Positions 33,824 to 42,545 of a stretch of 64,000 nucleotides of DNA are shown piece by piece (position 1 is the first letter of the stretch; each line of letters begins with the position of its first letter). Under the pieces are notes generated by a model. That model saw only the letters and a program-made list of their open reading frames with translations, ran no database searches and was not told the DNA's origin. The DNA lies in the NCBI RefSeq assembly GCF_000521505.1, contig NZ_CP003915.1, positions 3,906,001 through 3,970,000 of the forward strand, in the 5' to 3' direction. Position numbers and translations under genes: made by a program. This stretch comes from Advenella mimigardefordensis DPN7 (GTDB taxonomy: Bacteria > Pseudomonadota > Gammaproteobacteria > Burkholderiales > Burkholderiaceae_B).

Positions 33824-34645
33824 TTACGCTAGATCCAAAGCAACATACCGGAGATCTGTTATGGTTCCATACACCTTACCTCCACTAGACATTGATGTCG
33901 TTGCTAGTATTAGCGCCTGTGCGTCGGCAAAATCGTTAACATCTTCGATGCGCCAGAATTTTAAAAAATGCGGCACCAGGTCAGAACCAACCACGAAACT
34001 AACAGTGCTTTTTGAACCAGTGTTTAGCCACAACGAGCCAGATGCTCCATAAGAGGCGTCTGTAATCAGCCCCCATAACCCCTTGAATTCGTGAAGTGCT
34101 CGATTGCGAACTAAGTCAAATCGAACGAAAAACTCTTCTACAGAAGTATTTTCTTGAGCACCGGGAGGAGTAATGATTGCGTTACTATACTGAAAGTCCG
34201 GATCCTGATTTAGTCTCCTCAATAAGGATCTTAAACTACGATGTGTGGCGTTAGCGGCAACGCTCCCTTCAGCACTAAAAACCCGACCTGCCCCTTTTCT
34301 TCGTTCCTCAGCTCCCGACGGTTCTACAACTTCATGTCCTTCTTCCAATCGTGGTAAGTCAATGACAATACGACTGGCAGCGTTAATTATGGGTTCATCG
34401 TCCTGGTTTCCACCAGAACCCCAAGATCCAGCGTCAATAGTTGCTTGAGCGCAATCTTCACCATGAGGTCGTGCACCGAAGCATGGTCCTCTACCAGAAG
34501 AGGAGGCTTTTCTAAAGAAGGCTTCCTTGCCACAAGTATTACAAATTAAAGCTCGTCGATACTCGTCAAGTGACGCTGACGGGAGCCTAGCAAACTCCGC
34601 TGCATCATAGAGGCGGTGGTTAATTGTGCAAAAGGCAGAATCCAT
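33824..34645 (-). CDS. Unknown Cys/His-rich protein of the defence island
   Basis: 273 residues from the ATG at 34645, with GGGAG upstream. Near residue 35, ICNTCGKEAFFRKASS followed by PCFGARPHGEDC gives a Cys/His cluster resembling the zinc-binding N-terminal part of CoiA-like proteins. The middle is charged and the C-terminal half has no known family (RSLRSLLRRLNQDPDFQYS, VRNRALHEFKGLWGLI). Its position beside a nuclease-helicase and an XRE/ImmA module suggests a role in phage or plasmid defence, which is inference only. Confidence 0.6.
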   Translation of the reverse strand: MDSAFCTINHRLYDAAEFARLPSASLDEYRRALICNTCGKEAFFRKASSSGRGPCFGARPHGEDCAQATIDAGSWGSGGNQDDEPIINAASRIVIDLPRLEEGHEVVEPSGAEERRKGAGRVFSAEGSVAANATHRSLRSLLRRLNQDPDFQYSNAIITPPGAQENTSVEEFFVRFDLVRNRALHEFKGLWGLITDASYGASGSLWLNTGSKSTVSFVVGSDLVPHFLKFWRIEDVNDFADAQALILATTSMSSGGKVYGTITDLRYVALDLA

Positions 34646-34773
34646 ACTTGCTCCCTTTATATCAATATAAAATTTTATATATAACAAGATACATATGGAT
34701 CATACTTTTGGCAACGTGCGGGCTTTATATGATAAGTCCTATTTGCGGTGGATCATTATATTTCCGCTTTACT

Positions 34774-34805
34774 TACCTCAACATGAGGTATAATTTCCGG
34801 AAATT
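34774..34805 (+). promoter_or_regulatory. Promoter with overlapping operator for the XRE/ImmA operon
   Basis: TATAAT at 34789-34794 is a perfect -10 box, with a weak -35-like TTTACT at 34768. The inverted repeat TACCTCA-ACA-TGAGGTA (34774-34790) overlaps the spacer and -10, the typical place for an XRE repressor. A second palindrome, AATTTCCGGAAATT (34792-34805), follows. The first gene starts at 34818. Confidence 0.65.
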
Positions 34806-34817
34806 GAAAGGACCTCT

Positions 34818-35513
34818 ATGCAAAACTTTAGGTTGACAGCCCCTCTTGTTCCCACTCGTCGAGGAACAATCATTGACGCCCCTGTTCAAGTTGAAGCCCG
34901 TCTGCTCGAATTACACTCGGACCTAACGACCACGCTGTTGCGCGATGCCATCGTGGCGGGGCTCTTCGGGCGAAACGAAGTCACGCGAGCATCAGCCCCA
35001 ACTGCAGCGGGCGTTCAGCAGTGGTTCAAAACTGTAGAAGTTCTGCGCACCTCCCTGGCAATGCGCCAATGGCGTATCCATGAGCAGCAGAATTGTCCCT
35101 TCATTAGCTCACCGGACCAGGACATCTCTATTGTAGTGATGACTGGAAACAGCGAGACTGGAAAAATTGGCTTTGAAGATCCAACCAATCAAGCTGAGAA
35201 AGGTACAGTCGCTGAAAATTTTATTCAAAACAATAACCAACTTGAACTTTTTAATCGAGAATCGTTCAAGCTTGTAAAAGAGGGAGCCGGCACCCAGGTC
35301 TGGGCGTTGCTCTACCACTACGACAAGATTCTCAACGAAGTGCGCTTTGAACTATCGTTACCCACAGGCTTCGACAATAAGAAAATCACTGAATGGGGGG
35401 AACGTGTGATTCTGGGACGTATGCCCAACAACCCCACAGATTTTACAATTAACAAGGATGAGCCCAACTCCCCAGCAACCGTGGAAGTCAAACCAAAAAT
35501 CGGCACCTTTTGA
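34818..35513 (+). CDS. Unknown partner protein of an XRE/ImmA-IrrE regulator
   Basis: 231 residues with AAAGGA before the ATG. No membrane segment, signal peptide or known motif is visible. The sequence is mixed alpha/beta with a central SIVVMTGNSETGKIGFEDP and a C-terminal ELSLPTGFDNKKITEWGERVIL. It is co-transcribed with the XRE/ImmA-type gene starting 11 bases after its stop, behind an operator-promoter. Such a pairing is common in repressor-protease modules that control a toxin or a mobile-element switch, so it may be the protein that the peptidase partner antagonises. Confidence 0.65.
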   Translation: MQNFRLTAPLVPTRRGTIIDAPVQVEARLLELHSDLTTTLLRDAIVAGLFGRNEVTRASAPTAAGVQQWFKTVEVLRTSLAMRQWRIHEQQNCPFISSPDQDISIVVMTGNSETGKIGFEDPTNQAEKGTVAENFIQNNNQLELFNRESFKLVKEGAGTQVWALLYHYDKILNEVRFELSLPTGFDNKKITEWGERVILGRMPNNPTDFTINKDEPNSPATVEVKPKIGTF

Positions 35514-35523
35514 GTTAACGACG

Positions 35524-36630
35524 ATGTTCGAAATTAACCCCAAGCAAATCACATTTGCCAGGGTGAGAAGGCGCTTAACTAAAGCGCAATTAGCAAAGGA
35601 GTTGGGTATCACCAGCCGTAGTCTGCAAAACTACGAAACTGGGACATCCGCTCCTGATCTTGTCTCCCTCGCAAAAATAGCTAAATCGCTGAATTTTCCT
35701 GAAGAATTTTTCTTCCTTGAAGAAGACATGCCAGAGATAAAAGAAGACGCGGTAAGTTTTCGCAAGCTCTCTAAAATGTCAGATGCAATGAAAGCCTGCA
35801 CCTTCGCGGCTGGCGCCATTGCCTTCAAGGTCAATCAATGGATCGAGGAGCGATTCAGCCTGCCCGAAGGGGATTTGCCTGATCTGAGTGATTTAGGGCC
35901 CGAAGAAGCGGCTGCCACATTACGTCGCATGTGGGGCTTGGGCAACGCCCCTATTCCTAACATGATCCACTTATTGGAATCAAAGGGCATACGTGTCTTT
36001 TCCCTAGCAGAGGAAACTCGAGAAGTGGACGCGTTCTGCACTTGGTACGACGAAAAGCCATTCGTATTCCTCAATACTCTCAAGTCCGCCGAACGCAGCC
36101 GATTCGATGCCGCGCATGAGCTCGGTCACTTGGTGCGTGACGTGTATTCCATGCAGCATGGCCACGCCCACGGCCCTGAAATGGAACGGCAAGCTGACGC
36201 ATTTGCGGCAGCCTTTCTGATGCCCAAGGAAAGCATAGCCGCTAACCAGCCACCGGCTTATACCATTAGCTACCTGCTTAAACTGAAGCACTACTGGGGC
36301 GTATCGCTAGCAGCACTCGCATACCGCTTTAATTCTCTTGGATTAATCAGCGAATGGAATTACCGCAGACTATGCATAGAAATTGCCAAAAGTGGCTTCC
36401 GCACCAATGAGCCAGAGCCGATGGAGCGAGAAACATCCCAATTATTAACAAAGGTATTGGATATACTACACAGCCGTAAACAGGGACGGTATGAAATTGC
36501 GACGAACCTGAAACTTAGCGTGGATGAAATTAATGCCCTTACGTTCCAGCTGACTAGATTGTCAGTGGTAGCGGGCAAAGTAGCTGTTGTTTCAAAATCG
36601 AAGAAACCGCCAAAGCTGCAACTATTATAA
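35524..36630 (+). CDS. XRE repressor fused to ImmA/IrrE metallopeptidase
   Basis: 368 residues from the ATG at 35524; an earlier in-frame ATG lies inside the preceding gene. Residues 5-65 form an XRE HTH (LTKAQLAKELGITSRSLQNYETG). The ImmA/IrrE domain has the zinc motif HELGH (His198, Glu199, His202) and EMERQADAFAAAFLMP with the third ligand. Proteins of this family sense a signal and cleave or inactivate a repressor, as in ICEBs1 ImmA or IrrE. It is second in an operon with the unknown 231-residue protein, and the TACCTCA palindrome upstream is its likely operator. Confidence 0.92.
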   Translation: MFEINPKQITFARVRRRLTKAQLAKELGITSRSLQNYETGTSAPDLVSLAKIAKSLNFPEEFFFLEEDMPEIKEDAVSFRKLSKMSDAMKACTFAAGAIAFKVNQWIEERFSLPEGDLPDLSDLGPEEAAATLRRMWGLGNAPIPNMIHLLESKGIRVFSLAEETREVDAFCTWYDEKPFVFLNTLKSAERSRFDAAHELGHLVRDVYSMQHGHAHGPEMERQADAFAAAFLMPKESIAANQPPAYTISYLLKLKHYWGVSLAALAYRFNSLGLISEWNYRRLCIEIAKSGFRTNEPEPMERETSQLLTKVLDILHSRKQGRYEIATNLKLSVDEINALTFQLTRLSVVAGKVAVVSKSKKPPKLQLL

Positions 36631-36829
36631 AAATTTCAGAGAAACGAGGCATGCGCGTACGATAACAAGGTGGCAGCCAGCTCAGTTTAATGAACCGAAG
36701 ACATTCCATTTTTGGTATCGGGCGTTGTACGTTACATAGAGAAAGTATTTGATAGAATTCTTTTAACTGATTTACTCACAAATAAAGTCATGGCTTCTAA
36801 AGCCTATACCTAGGAAGCTGGAACATTAC

Positions 36830-37747
36830 ATGCATTTTCCCGCCGACATTAAAGGCTGTATGAAAGATTGCATCCTTTCTATATTTTGGCCACGCAAAGA
36901 CATTCTAAGTTTTTTCAAGAATCATGGATGCACAAAACATGAACTTGCTTGCTGCCAGATACAAGGGGAAAACGCCTTAAAACGACATGAAATCGTTGAC
37001 ACACTATTTTGTTCGCTTGAGGCCCGCCCCGATCACGGTTTAGGTCCATTTCGCGCAATGCTGCAAGCTTTGCTGAACTGATCACACTTTGATCCGTATT
37101 ATTTCGAAAATTTACGCAAACTGGATAAATCCAAGGCACTTGGAAACTTGCAGCACCTTCGCCAATTGCAAGAAATCAGAGACGCCAAAATTAAGGCTGA
37201 TCGCGACCGCCGCACAGCAAAAGAAGCAGAGAGACAAAAGCCAACGACATCGCTAAACCAGCTACGTATCGAATATCTTAATTGGTTAGCCAACGATACA
37301 GCGAGGCAACAACGGGGATACGCATTGGAGCGCATTCTGTATGGACTGTGTCGCCTTTCCCATCTTGAAACTACAGAAGCCTTCCGCATCAACGGCGAAC
37401 AGATTGACGGCGCTGTGAAATTCGAAGGTGAACACTATCTCTTCGAAGCAAAGTGGCAGGAACGATCATCCAGTAATGAGCCCATATATCAATTCGCTGC
37501 CAAGGTCTCTGGGAAGTTGTATGGGCGAGGCCTTTTCATATCCATAAATGGCTTCAGTCCTGAAGTAATTCGAAGCCTAGTCATTGGAAAAGAAATTCAG
37601 ACAATCTTCGTCGACGGAGAAGATAACATCTTAGTACTCGAGGAGCACCTTACTTTACGAGAAATGATTGACCGTAAAGTAAAGGCAGCTCAGACAAAGG
37701 GACTGATTTACGTAAATCCGTTGTCTGGGGCTGAAAAAAAATATTAA
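36830..37747 (+). pseudogene. PD-(D/E)XK restriction endonuclease interrupted by an in-frame TGA
   Basis: Two pieces in the same frame, 36830-37081 and 37082-37747, are separated by one TGA (37079-37081). The protein would read on as LLN-stop-SHFDPYYFENLRKLDKS, and TGA would be expected to replace TGG (Trp). The C-terminal part has a nuclease core: Glu near YALERILYGL, Asp in GEQIDGAVKF, and FEAKWQ (E-x-K). A coiled, basic region (IRDAKIKADRDRRTAKEAERQ) links the halves. Translation could restart at 37148, leaving a nuclease-only product. A nonsense mutation is the simplest explanation. Confidence 0.7.
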
Positions 37748-37913
37748 ATAGTCCAAAACCTAGCGAAAATAAGTACTGTCTTTCCAACCAAATGCTCAAT
37801 AAAACCACCCCGACTCCCTACCACTGAATTTAAAAATATCAGTTCGGTCGATTGGCATTTAACGTTAACTGCGGTATCATTCAAAACACATGGCCAGCAG
37901 GTACAATCAAACG

Positions 37914-38231
37914 ATGAACACCATTCAAGAGACGGGTTTGCGAGCACTGATAAATGCCAATACTCAGATAGGCGCAAGATTAATTGGTCAATCTGGGGGG
38001 TACTCAGTGAATGTCCTATACGGAAACGAAGAACGCATACTAGCAACGACTCGCGGCAACATACGCGTTTTTACTCTTGAGAATGCAGGCATTTTTCTCG
38101 GGCGTATCGGCATATGCCATTTTGAAGTTGACTCCACAAATTATCAACCAGGACGACTTCGATCACCACGCCCCGATCGCTCTGAGGCACTTAAGAACAG
38201 ACCTGCGCCAAACCAAATAAAACCACTCTAG
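37914..38231 (+). CDS. ParC-like plasmid partition-associated protein
   Basis: 105 residues from the ATG at 37914. GLRALINANTQIGARLIGQSGG then ERILATTRGNIRVFTLENAG and FEVDSTNYQPGRLRSPRPDR match a small family often annotated as ParC-family partition-associated and found on plasmids and integrative elements. Molecular function is not established. It lies 9 bases before the methyltransferase gene and is likely in its operon. Its presence indicates that this island came from mobile DNA. Confidence 0.65.
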   Translation: MNTIQETGLRALINANTQIGARLIGQSGGYSVNVLYGNEERILATTRGNIRVFTLENAGIFLGRIGICHFEVDSTNYQPGRLRSPRPDRSEALKNRPAPNQIKPL

Positions 38232-38240
38232 GAATTCATT

Positions 38241-39515
38241 ATGTCAGACAAAGCTGACAAAGCTCGATTGAAACTCATCAAGAATGAAAGGACTACGGCC
38301 ACCCAAAATGATCGCTTCACTACGATAGATCTGTTTTGCGGGGCTGGAGGTATTGCCGAAGGGTTCAAGCAAGCCGGATACAGGTGTCTATACGGCAACG
38401 ATATTATGCAAGAAGCAATTGAAACGTTCGCTGCTAATCATCCTCACGCTATTGCCGATTGCAGATCCATTGAGTTGGTAGAACCAGTAGAAATTAGGCA
38501 ACAACTAGGCCTCGAGAAGGGGGAACTTGACGTTCTGGTCGGGGGGCCACCATGCCAAGGTTTTTCCATCAACGCTCCTGAACGCTTTTTGAGCGATCCT
38601 AGGAATAAGCTTTTTCGCCATTACGAACGATTCCTGGAAGAGTTTGAACCCAAAGCATTTGTTTTTGAAAATGTGCCAGGCTTGTTGTCGCTAGCCGATG
38701 GTAAAGTCTTCAATCAGATAATTAAGCAATTTACCCAACTTGGATATAATGTAACTGCAAAAATTCTATTCGCCGCTCATTATGGTGTCCCCCAAGAACG
38801 CTGGCGGCTCATTCTCCTCGGGTCAAAGAACGGGGAAATCGCGCACCCTGTGCCAACACACTACGCTAAAGGACGGGCCAACTTCCGTGGCGGCAAAACT
38901 ATGACGTTCCAACTGTCGGACAATGACAGCACATTGCTACTAGCACCAATTACTATTAAAGACGCGATCGGCGATTTACCCCGTCTTGAGATGGGCGAAG
39001 GTGCAGAAGAGGTCGGGTACACAACCGAAGCGCGCTCCGATTATGCGGTACAAATGCGAAATACTACTGGCGTGACATTCAATCATTACGCAGCCAAGCT
39101 TTCCAAAATCAACGCGGAAAGAATGAAGCACGTGAAGCCCGGAGGCTCTTGGCGAGACATACCACACGACCTTCTACCTAAAGGTATGCAGAGAGCACGA
39201 AAATCAGACCACACAAAACGCTACGGTCGTCTTCACCCAGATAGTTTAGCTGGGACGGTTCTCACGAAATGCGATCCACACTGGGGAACCGTGTTCCTAC
39301 CTGACCAAGACAGAACCCTGACAGTTCGCGAAGCTGCAAGATTACAGTCGTTCCCTGATTCCTATAGATTCCTTGGATCACGGGTTACTCAATACGCACA
39401 GGTTGGAAATGCCGTTCCTGTGCTAATGGCTCGGGCTTTAGGAGAAACGATACAGCATCATCTAAAAGGACACCCACAGATTAACGAGTCTCGGGTGGCT
39501 GCGGCTAATGGCTAG
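38241..39515 (+). CDS. DNA (cytosine-5) methyltransferase
   Basis: 424 residues with AGGAATTC before the ATG. All key C5 motifs are seen: motif I TIDLFCGAGGIAEGF (about 28-42), motif IV GGPPCQGFS with catalytic Cys105, motif VI FVFENVPGLL, motif VIII QERWRLILLG and motif X QVGNAVPVLMARAL. The target-recognition region lies between about 190 and 360. It overlaps the NotI-family endonuclease gene by 8 bases, forming a type II restriction-modification pair whose target is probably GC-rich if it is NotI-like. Confidence 0.95.
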   Translation: MSDKADKARLKLIKNERTTATQNDRFTTIDLFCGAGGIAEGFKQAGYRCLYGNDIMQEAIETFAANHPHAIADCRSIELVEPVEIRQQLGLEKGELDVLVGGPPCQGFSINAPERFLSDPRNKLFRHYERFLEEFEPKAFVFENVPGLLSLADGKVFNQIIKQFTQLGYNVTAKILFAAHYGVPQERWRLILLGSKNGEIAHPVPTHYAKGRANFRGGKTMTFQLSDNDSTLLLAPITIKDAIGDLPRLEMGEGAEEVGYTTEARSDYAVQMRNTTGVTFNHYAAKLSKINAERMKHVKPGGSWRDIPHDLLPKGMQRARKSDHTKRYGRLHPDSLAGTVLTKCDPHWGTVFLPDQDRTLTVREAARLQSFPDSYRFLGSRVTQYAQVGNAVPVLMARALGETIQHHLKGHPQINESRVAAANG

Positions 39516-40410
39516 CAACATTATCGAATTTTTCGGCTATCACCCCTCCGACAAGTCGGATATTGCCAAGAAAGCACGCGCAGAACGGAAATGTCCGTTT
39601 TTAGGAAAAACGTGCGTAAAAACGCTAGGGGAAAATGAGAGTCGTGTTCCAGCTGGAGCTTGCACATTGCAGTCAGCAGGAGGATTAAATGTTATTTGCT
39701 GCCCAATTCGACTTTACGCAGATAACCATAAAATCCTTACTGATGTAGCGAAAATAGCTTTCGGTGACAACGTCAAACTATACCCTGGCGCGGAAGCCAA
39801 ATTAGCATCGTCCGAAACCGGAGGTAGTCGTATTGCCGTCTTTGGCAAAGAATGGGGGGGTGAATTGCGTTTGCCACAGCCGAGAGGAACTGGAGGATAT
39901 TATGTCGATTGGATTCTAGCTAAATTAGATGACAGCGGCAATCTTGACAATTTTGTGGCAATTGAAGTGCAGTCGATCGACACGACTGGAAATTATCGCG
40001 CTGAACGTACTGCGTATCTTAACGAAGAATCCTTTACAGGACGCAGCACGGCAGGCTTTAATTGGGAAAACGTGAGTAAACGAATCCTGCCTCAGCTGAT
40101 ATATAAAGGAAATGTCCTACAACGCGAGCGCAGGTGCCAACAGGGTCTGTTTTTCATTTCACCCACACCCGTTTATAAGAGAATTTCACAACGGCTCGGT
40201 GATTCTCTACTGGCATACTACCGTCAAACAGGCTCAATTACATTTATGTGGTATGACGTCGGCCCCGAGCCAGTTCCCGGCACATTGAGATCACTCAATC
40301 AAGAAGGTATTTTCACTACTTCAGTTGTACAGGTTGCCGCTGCGTTCAGCGCACCTATTTCGCTTCCTCCACAAGATGTGTATGAGAAAGCAATTAATGG
40401 AGTTCTATAA
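39508..40410 (+). CDS. NotI-family type II restriction endonuclease
   Basis: 300 residues, shorter than NotI (383). NIIEFFGYHP resembles NotI's N-terminal FIAEFFGHRV. Cysteines at 29, 36, 52 and 64/65 correspond to those that hold iron in NotI. GGELRL, YYVDWILAKL and AIEVQSID give the PD-(D/E)XK residues Asp134, Glu153 and Gln155, in the same spacing as FDWTLAEV...LEIQTMD of NotI. It overlaps the cognate methyltransferase gene by 8 bases. The recognition site is not predictable from sequence alone. Confidence 0.85.
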   Translation: MASNIIEFFGYHPSDKSDIAKKARAERKCPFLGKTCVKTLGENESRVPAGACTLQSAGGLNVICCPIRLYADNHKILTDVAKIAFGDNVKLYPGAEAKLASSETGGSRIAVFGKEWGGELRLPQPRGTGGYYVDWILAKLDDSGNLDNFVAIEVQSIDTTGNYRAERTAYLNEESFTGRSTAGFNWENVSKRILPQLIYKGNVLQRERRCQQGLFFISPTPVYKRISQRLGDSLLAYYRQTGSITFMWYDVGPEPVPGTLRSLNQEGIFTTSVVQVAAAFSAPISLPPQDVYEKAINGVL

Positions 40411-40585
40411 AGTTGCCGAGATGAACACTCCAATAATTAATGCGTAGTTATATTATTCGCGAGCCGAAAGAGATGCAGTCCCTCGCAGGGGTCGAGCTAC
40501 AGCGTACCCATGAATAAAGACGTATATGTCAACTGTATCAAAGAACGGCATATCCTTTGCATTTACCCCTACGTGAAAGCATTCA

Positions 40586-40912
40586 CTAGAATATGCCCGT
40601 ACTTGGAATACCAAGCTTCTTAGCAATAAGAAGATCAATGCGATACCCGCAAACACCTCGACTTTTAATAGACAAAGAATTTGCTCGACCACCCTCTGGA
40701 ACGCACCGCATGCGCTTTCCTTCATTCAAAACCCTCTGTGCCACAACAACAATGTCAGTCAGGTGCTCTGCTTGGCGAAAGGCATCTCTTGAGCGTCCAG
40801 GGACGGAAATACGAAATGTCGGAGCATTAGAGGTCCCTCTCTCTTGTATTCTTACTGCATACCAAAGTTGATCGCCCCTAATCAAGGCGAAGCGCTTATC
40901 AATATCTAGCAT
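40586..40912 (-). CDS. Hypothetical 108-residue protein
   Basis: A compact, basic protein without recognised motifs: MLDIDKRFALIRGDQLWYAVRI, an SVPGRSRDAFRQAEHL segment and a basic C-terminus. The start ATG at 40912 has only a weak ribosome site. The reverse strand over the same bases is also open for 92 codons, so this is a tentative call, favoured by its amino-acid composition. It converges on the NotI-like gene. Confidence 0.45.
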   Translation of the reverse strand: MLDIDKRFALIRGDQLWYAVRIQERGTSNAPTFRISVPGRSRDAFRQAEHLTDIVVVAQRVLNEGKRMRCVPEGGRANSLSIKSRGVCGYRIDLLIAKKLGIPSTGIF

Positions 40913-41090
40913 TCCATGTTCCGATTAAAAATTTTCATTCGTGTACGCTTTTCACAGTGAAATTCTGGAGCAATGACGTCAAAAAGCCCCTTATCTATCC
41001 TTCTCCACCTACATCGCACTAACGTAACATTGTTGTAAAAACTACTTTGTGTAGAGCAGAAGCGGTCACATCGTCCTGTATGATTCCAAG

Positions 41091-42545
41091 CTATTCCTTG
41101 CCTTCACAATTTGTCGGCTCGGGCGCGGATAGTTGTAGCACATCAGTGCCAACAGCCGACGACTTGTCTGACATATTTTCCAAATCACAGACCATATGCG
41201 GTGGTAATGAGATAACATTTGAGGTATTCGTGAATGCGTTCCACCGACCAAAAACTACCGCGAGTGTCAGAACTACAACTCCCAACACTCCCCCCAAAGC
41301 CACAACAAAAAAAGTGCGCTCTGCCTTAGCTACAGGCCTACTGACCATACTTTCGTACTCGGAAAGAGGTAGGAAACGATACAATCGCGGCTGCCAATCT
41401 TTTCGCAATTGACGTTGTAGCTGAATAAAGCCATAGCCAGAATAGATCACCACTCCAACGTAAGCGACAACAACAACCATGACAGCCACAATCAACTCAT
41501 TGCTCGCCGCCGCATTAACGCGAGCAGCAATGAGGCCGAGACTAATAGCTAATGCACCGGCTACCGAGGTCACTAACTGCCTAGTCGCATCGGCCACCTT
41601 CGCGGTTTCCTCTGTTACGGCCTTTCTTAATTCTGCCAATATCTTTAACGTATCCCGTCCTAACTCTGAAAGAGACACTTGGTATGCGGCTTTCGCGCCA
41701 TCTAACGAAGCCGAGATTCCTTCGAGGAAATAATGAAAATTATCACCATTGCCGCCGACAGAGCGTGCAATATCGTTGGCCATTAAGCCGTGACGCAGCT
41801 CAGCTTCTCTCTCATTCTCAAAAACCCACCTGACCGCACGTTGAAGGTCATTAAAATACTTGATCCCGATTTCGTCAGCCAAACCATCGTGCCCAATAGG
41901 CAATGTTATTGTGAGTTTTGGGGGGCCCTTGAATTTCAACTGTTGGGTAGTAGGATTGATCTCGTCGGCCAAGGAATTTACGAGAGCTCCCATGGATACA
42001 CTGATCCAAACTTTAGCAGCAGCATCTCCATTCGAAACACTAGTCTCCTCACGAAGAAGCCATGGGCGAATATCCTCTGGAGCGAATCGCTCTACTCCGT
42101 ATTCCCGAACCAAGGAACGAGGACTCTTGATACTAGACGAGGGTTGATATGCCTGTGGCTCACCCCACGGCTGGAGCAACCTAGCCATAGTCACTATTGG
42201 CTGTGTCAATCTTGCGACTTGCCAGTTAATAGCTGCATGACCGACTTTTAACCACTCCGCCAAACCAGTGTTTGTCAGCAACACCAACCTATCCTCACCC
42301 GATGGCGGCTTACTAATCCGTAACCGATATGGCGCAAAGTCTGGCTGCAGAATCGAATCCCCCCACTCAGTTCCCGCGCTATCAAATAAATCAAAATCCC
42401 AAGCCAACTCCTGACACATTGTAATAACGGCCATCGCCATGTCCGCAGACAGACCTGAAGCTGAAACGTCATTTTCAGACTCTCGGATGAAGGCTCCGCC
42501 AAAATTCAAACTATCTAAGAGCTCAGCGAGCGGGACTGCGGACAA
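41091..42545 (-). CDS. Unknown membrane protein of a two-gene island system
   Basis: 484 residues starting at TTG 42545, with an excellent GGAGG eight bases upstream. Residues 1-320 are cytoplasmic and contain a possible winged-helix-like start (LAEWLKVGHAAINWQVA near 95-111) and a coiled segment at 285-325 (LSELGRDTLKILAELRKAV). Three membrane helices follow at about 325-342, 350-374 and 411-433, then a 50-residue tail. No family recognised. Its start overlaps the end of the NdpA-like gene by 23 bases, so the two are translationally coupled. A soluble sensor domain with C-terminal membrane helices is a frequent layout of defence effectors. Confidence 0.7.
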   Translation of the reverse strand: MSAVPLAELLDSLNFGGAFIRESENDVSASGLSADMAMAVITMCQELAWDFDLFDSAGTEWGDSILQPDFAPYRLRISKPPSGEDRLVLLTNTGLAEWLKVGHAAINWQVARLTQPIVTMARLLQPWGEPQAYQPSSSIKSPRSLVREYGVERFAPEDIRPWLLREETSVSNGDAAAKVWISVSMGALVNSLADEINPTTQQLKFKGPPKLTITLPIGHDGLADEIGIKYFNDLQRAVRWVFENEREAELRHGLMANDIARSVGGNGDNFHYFLEGISASLDGAKAAYQVSLSELGRDTLKILAELRKAVTEETAKVADATRQLVTSVAGALAISLGLIAARVNAAASNELIVAVMVVVVAYVGVVIYSGYGFIQLQRQLRKDWQPRLYRFLPLSEYESMVSRPVAKAERTFFVVALGGVLGVVVLTLAVVFGRWNAFTNTSNVISLPPHMVCDLENMSDKSSAVGTDVLQLSAPEPTNCEGKE

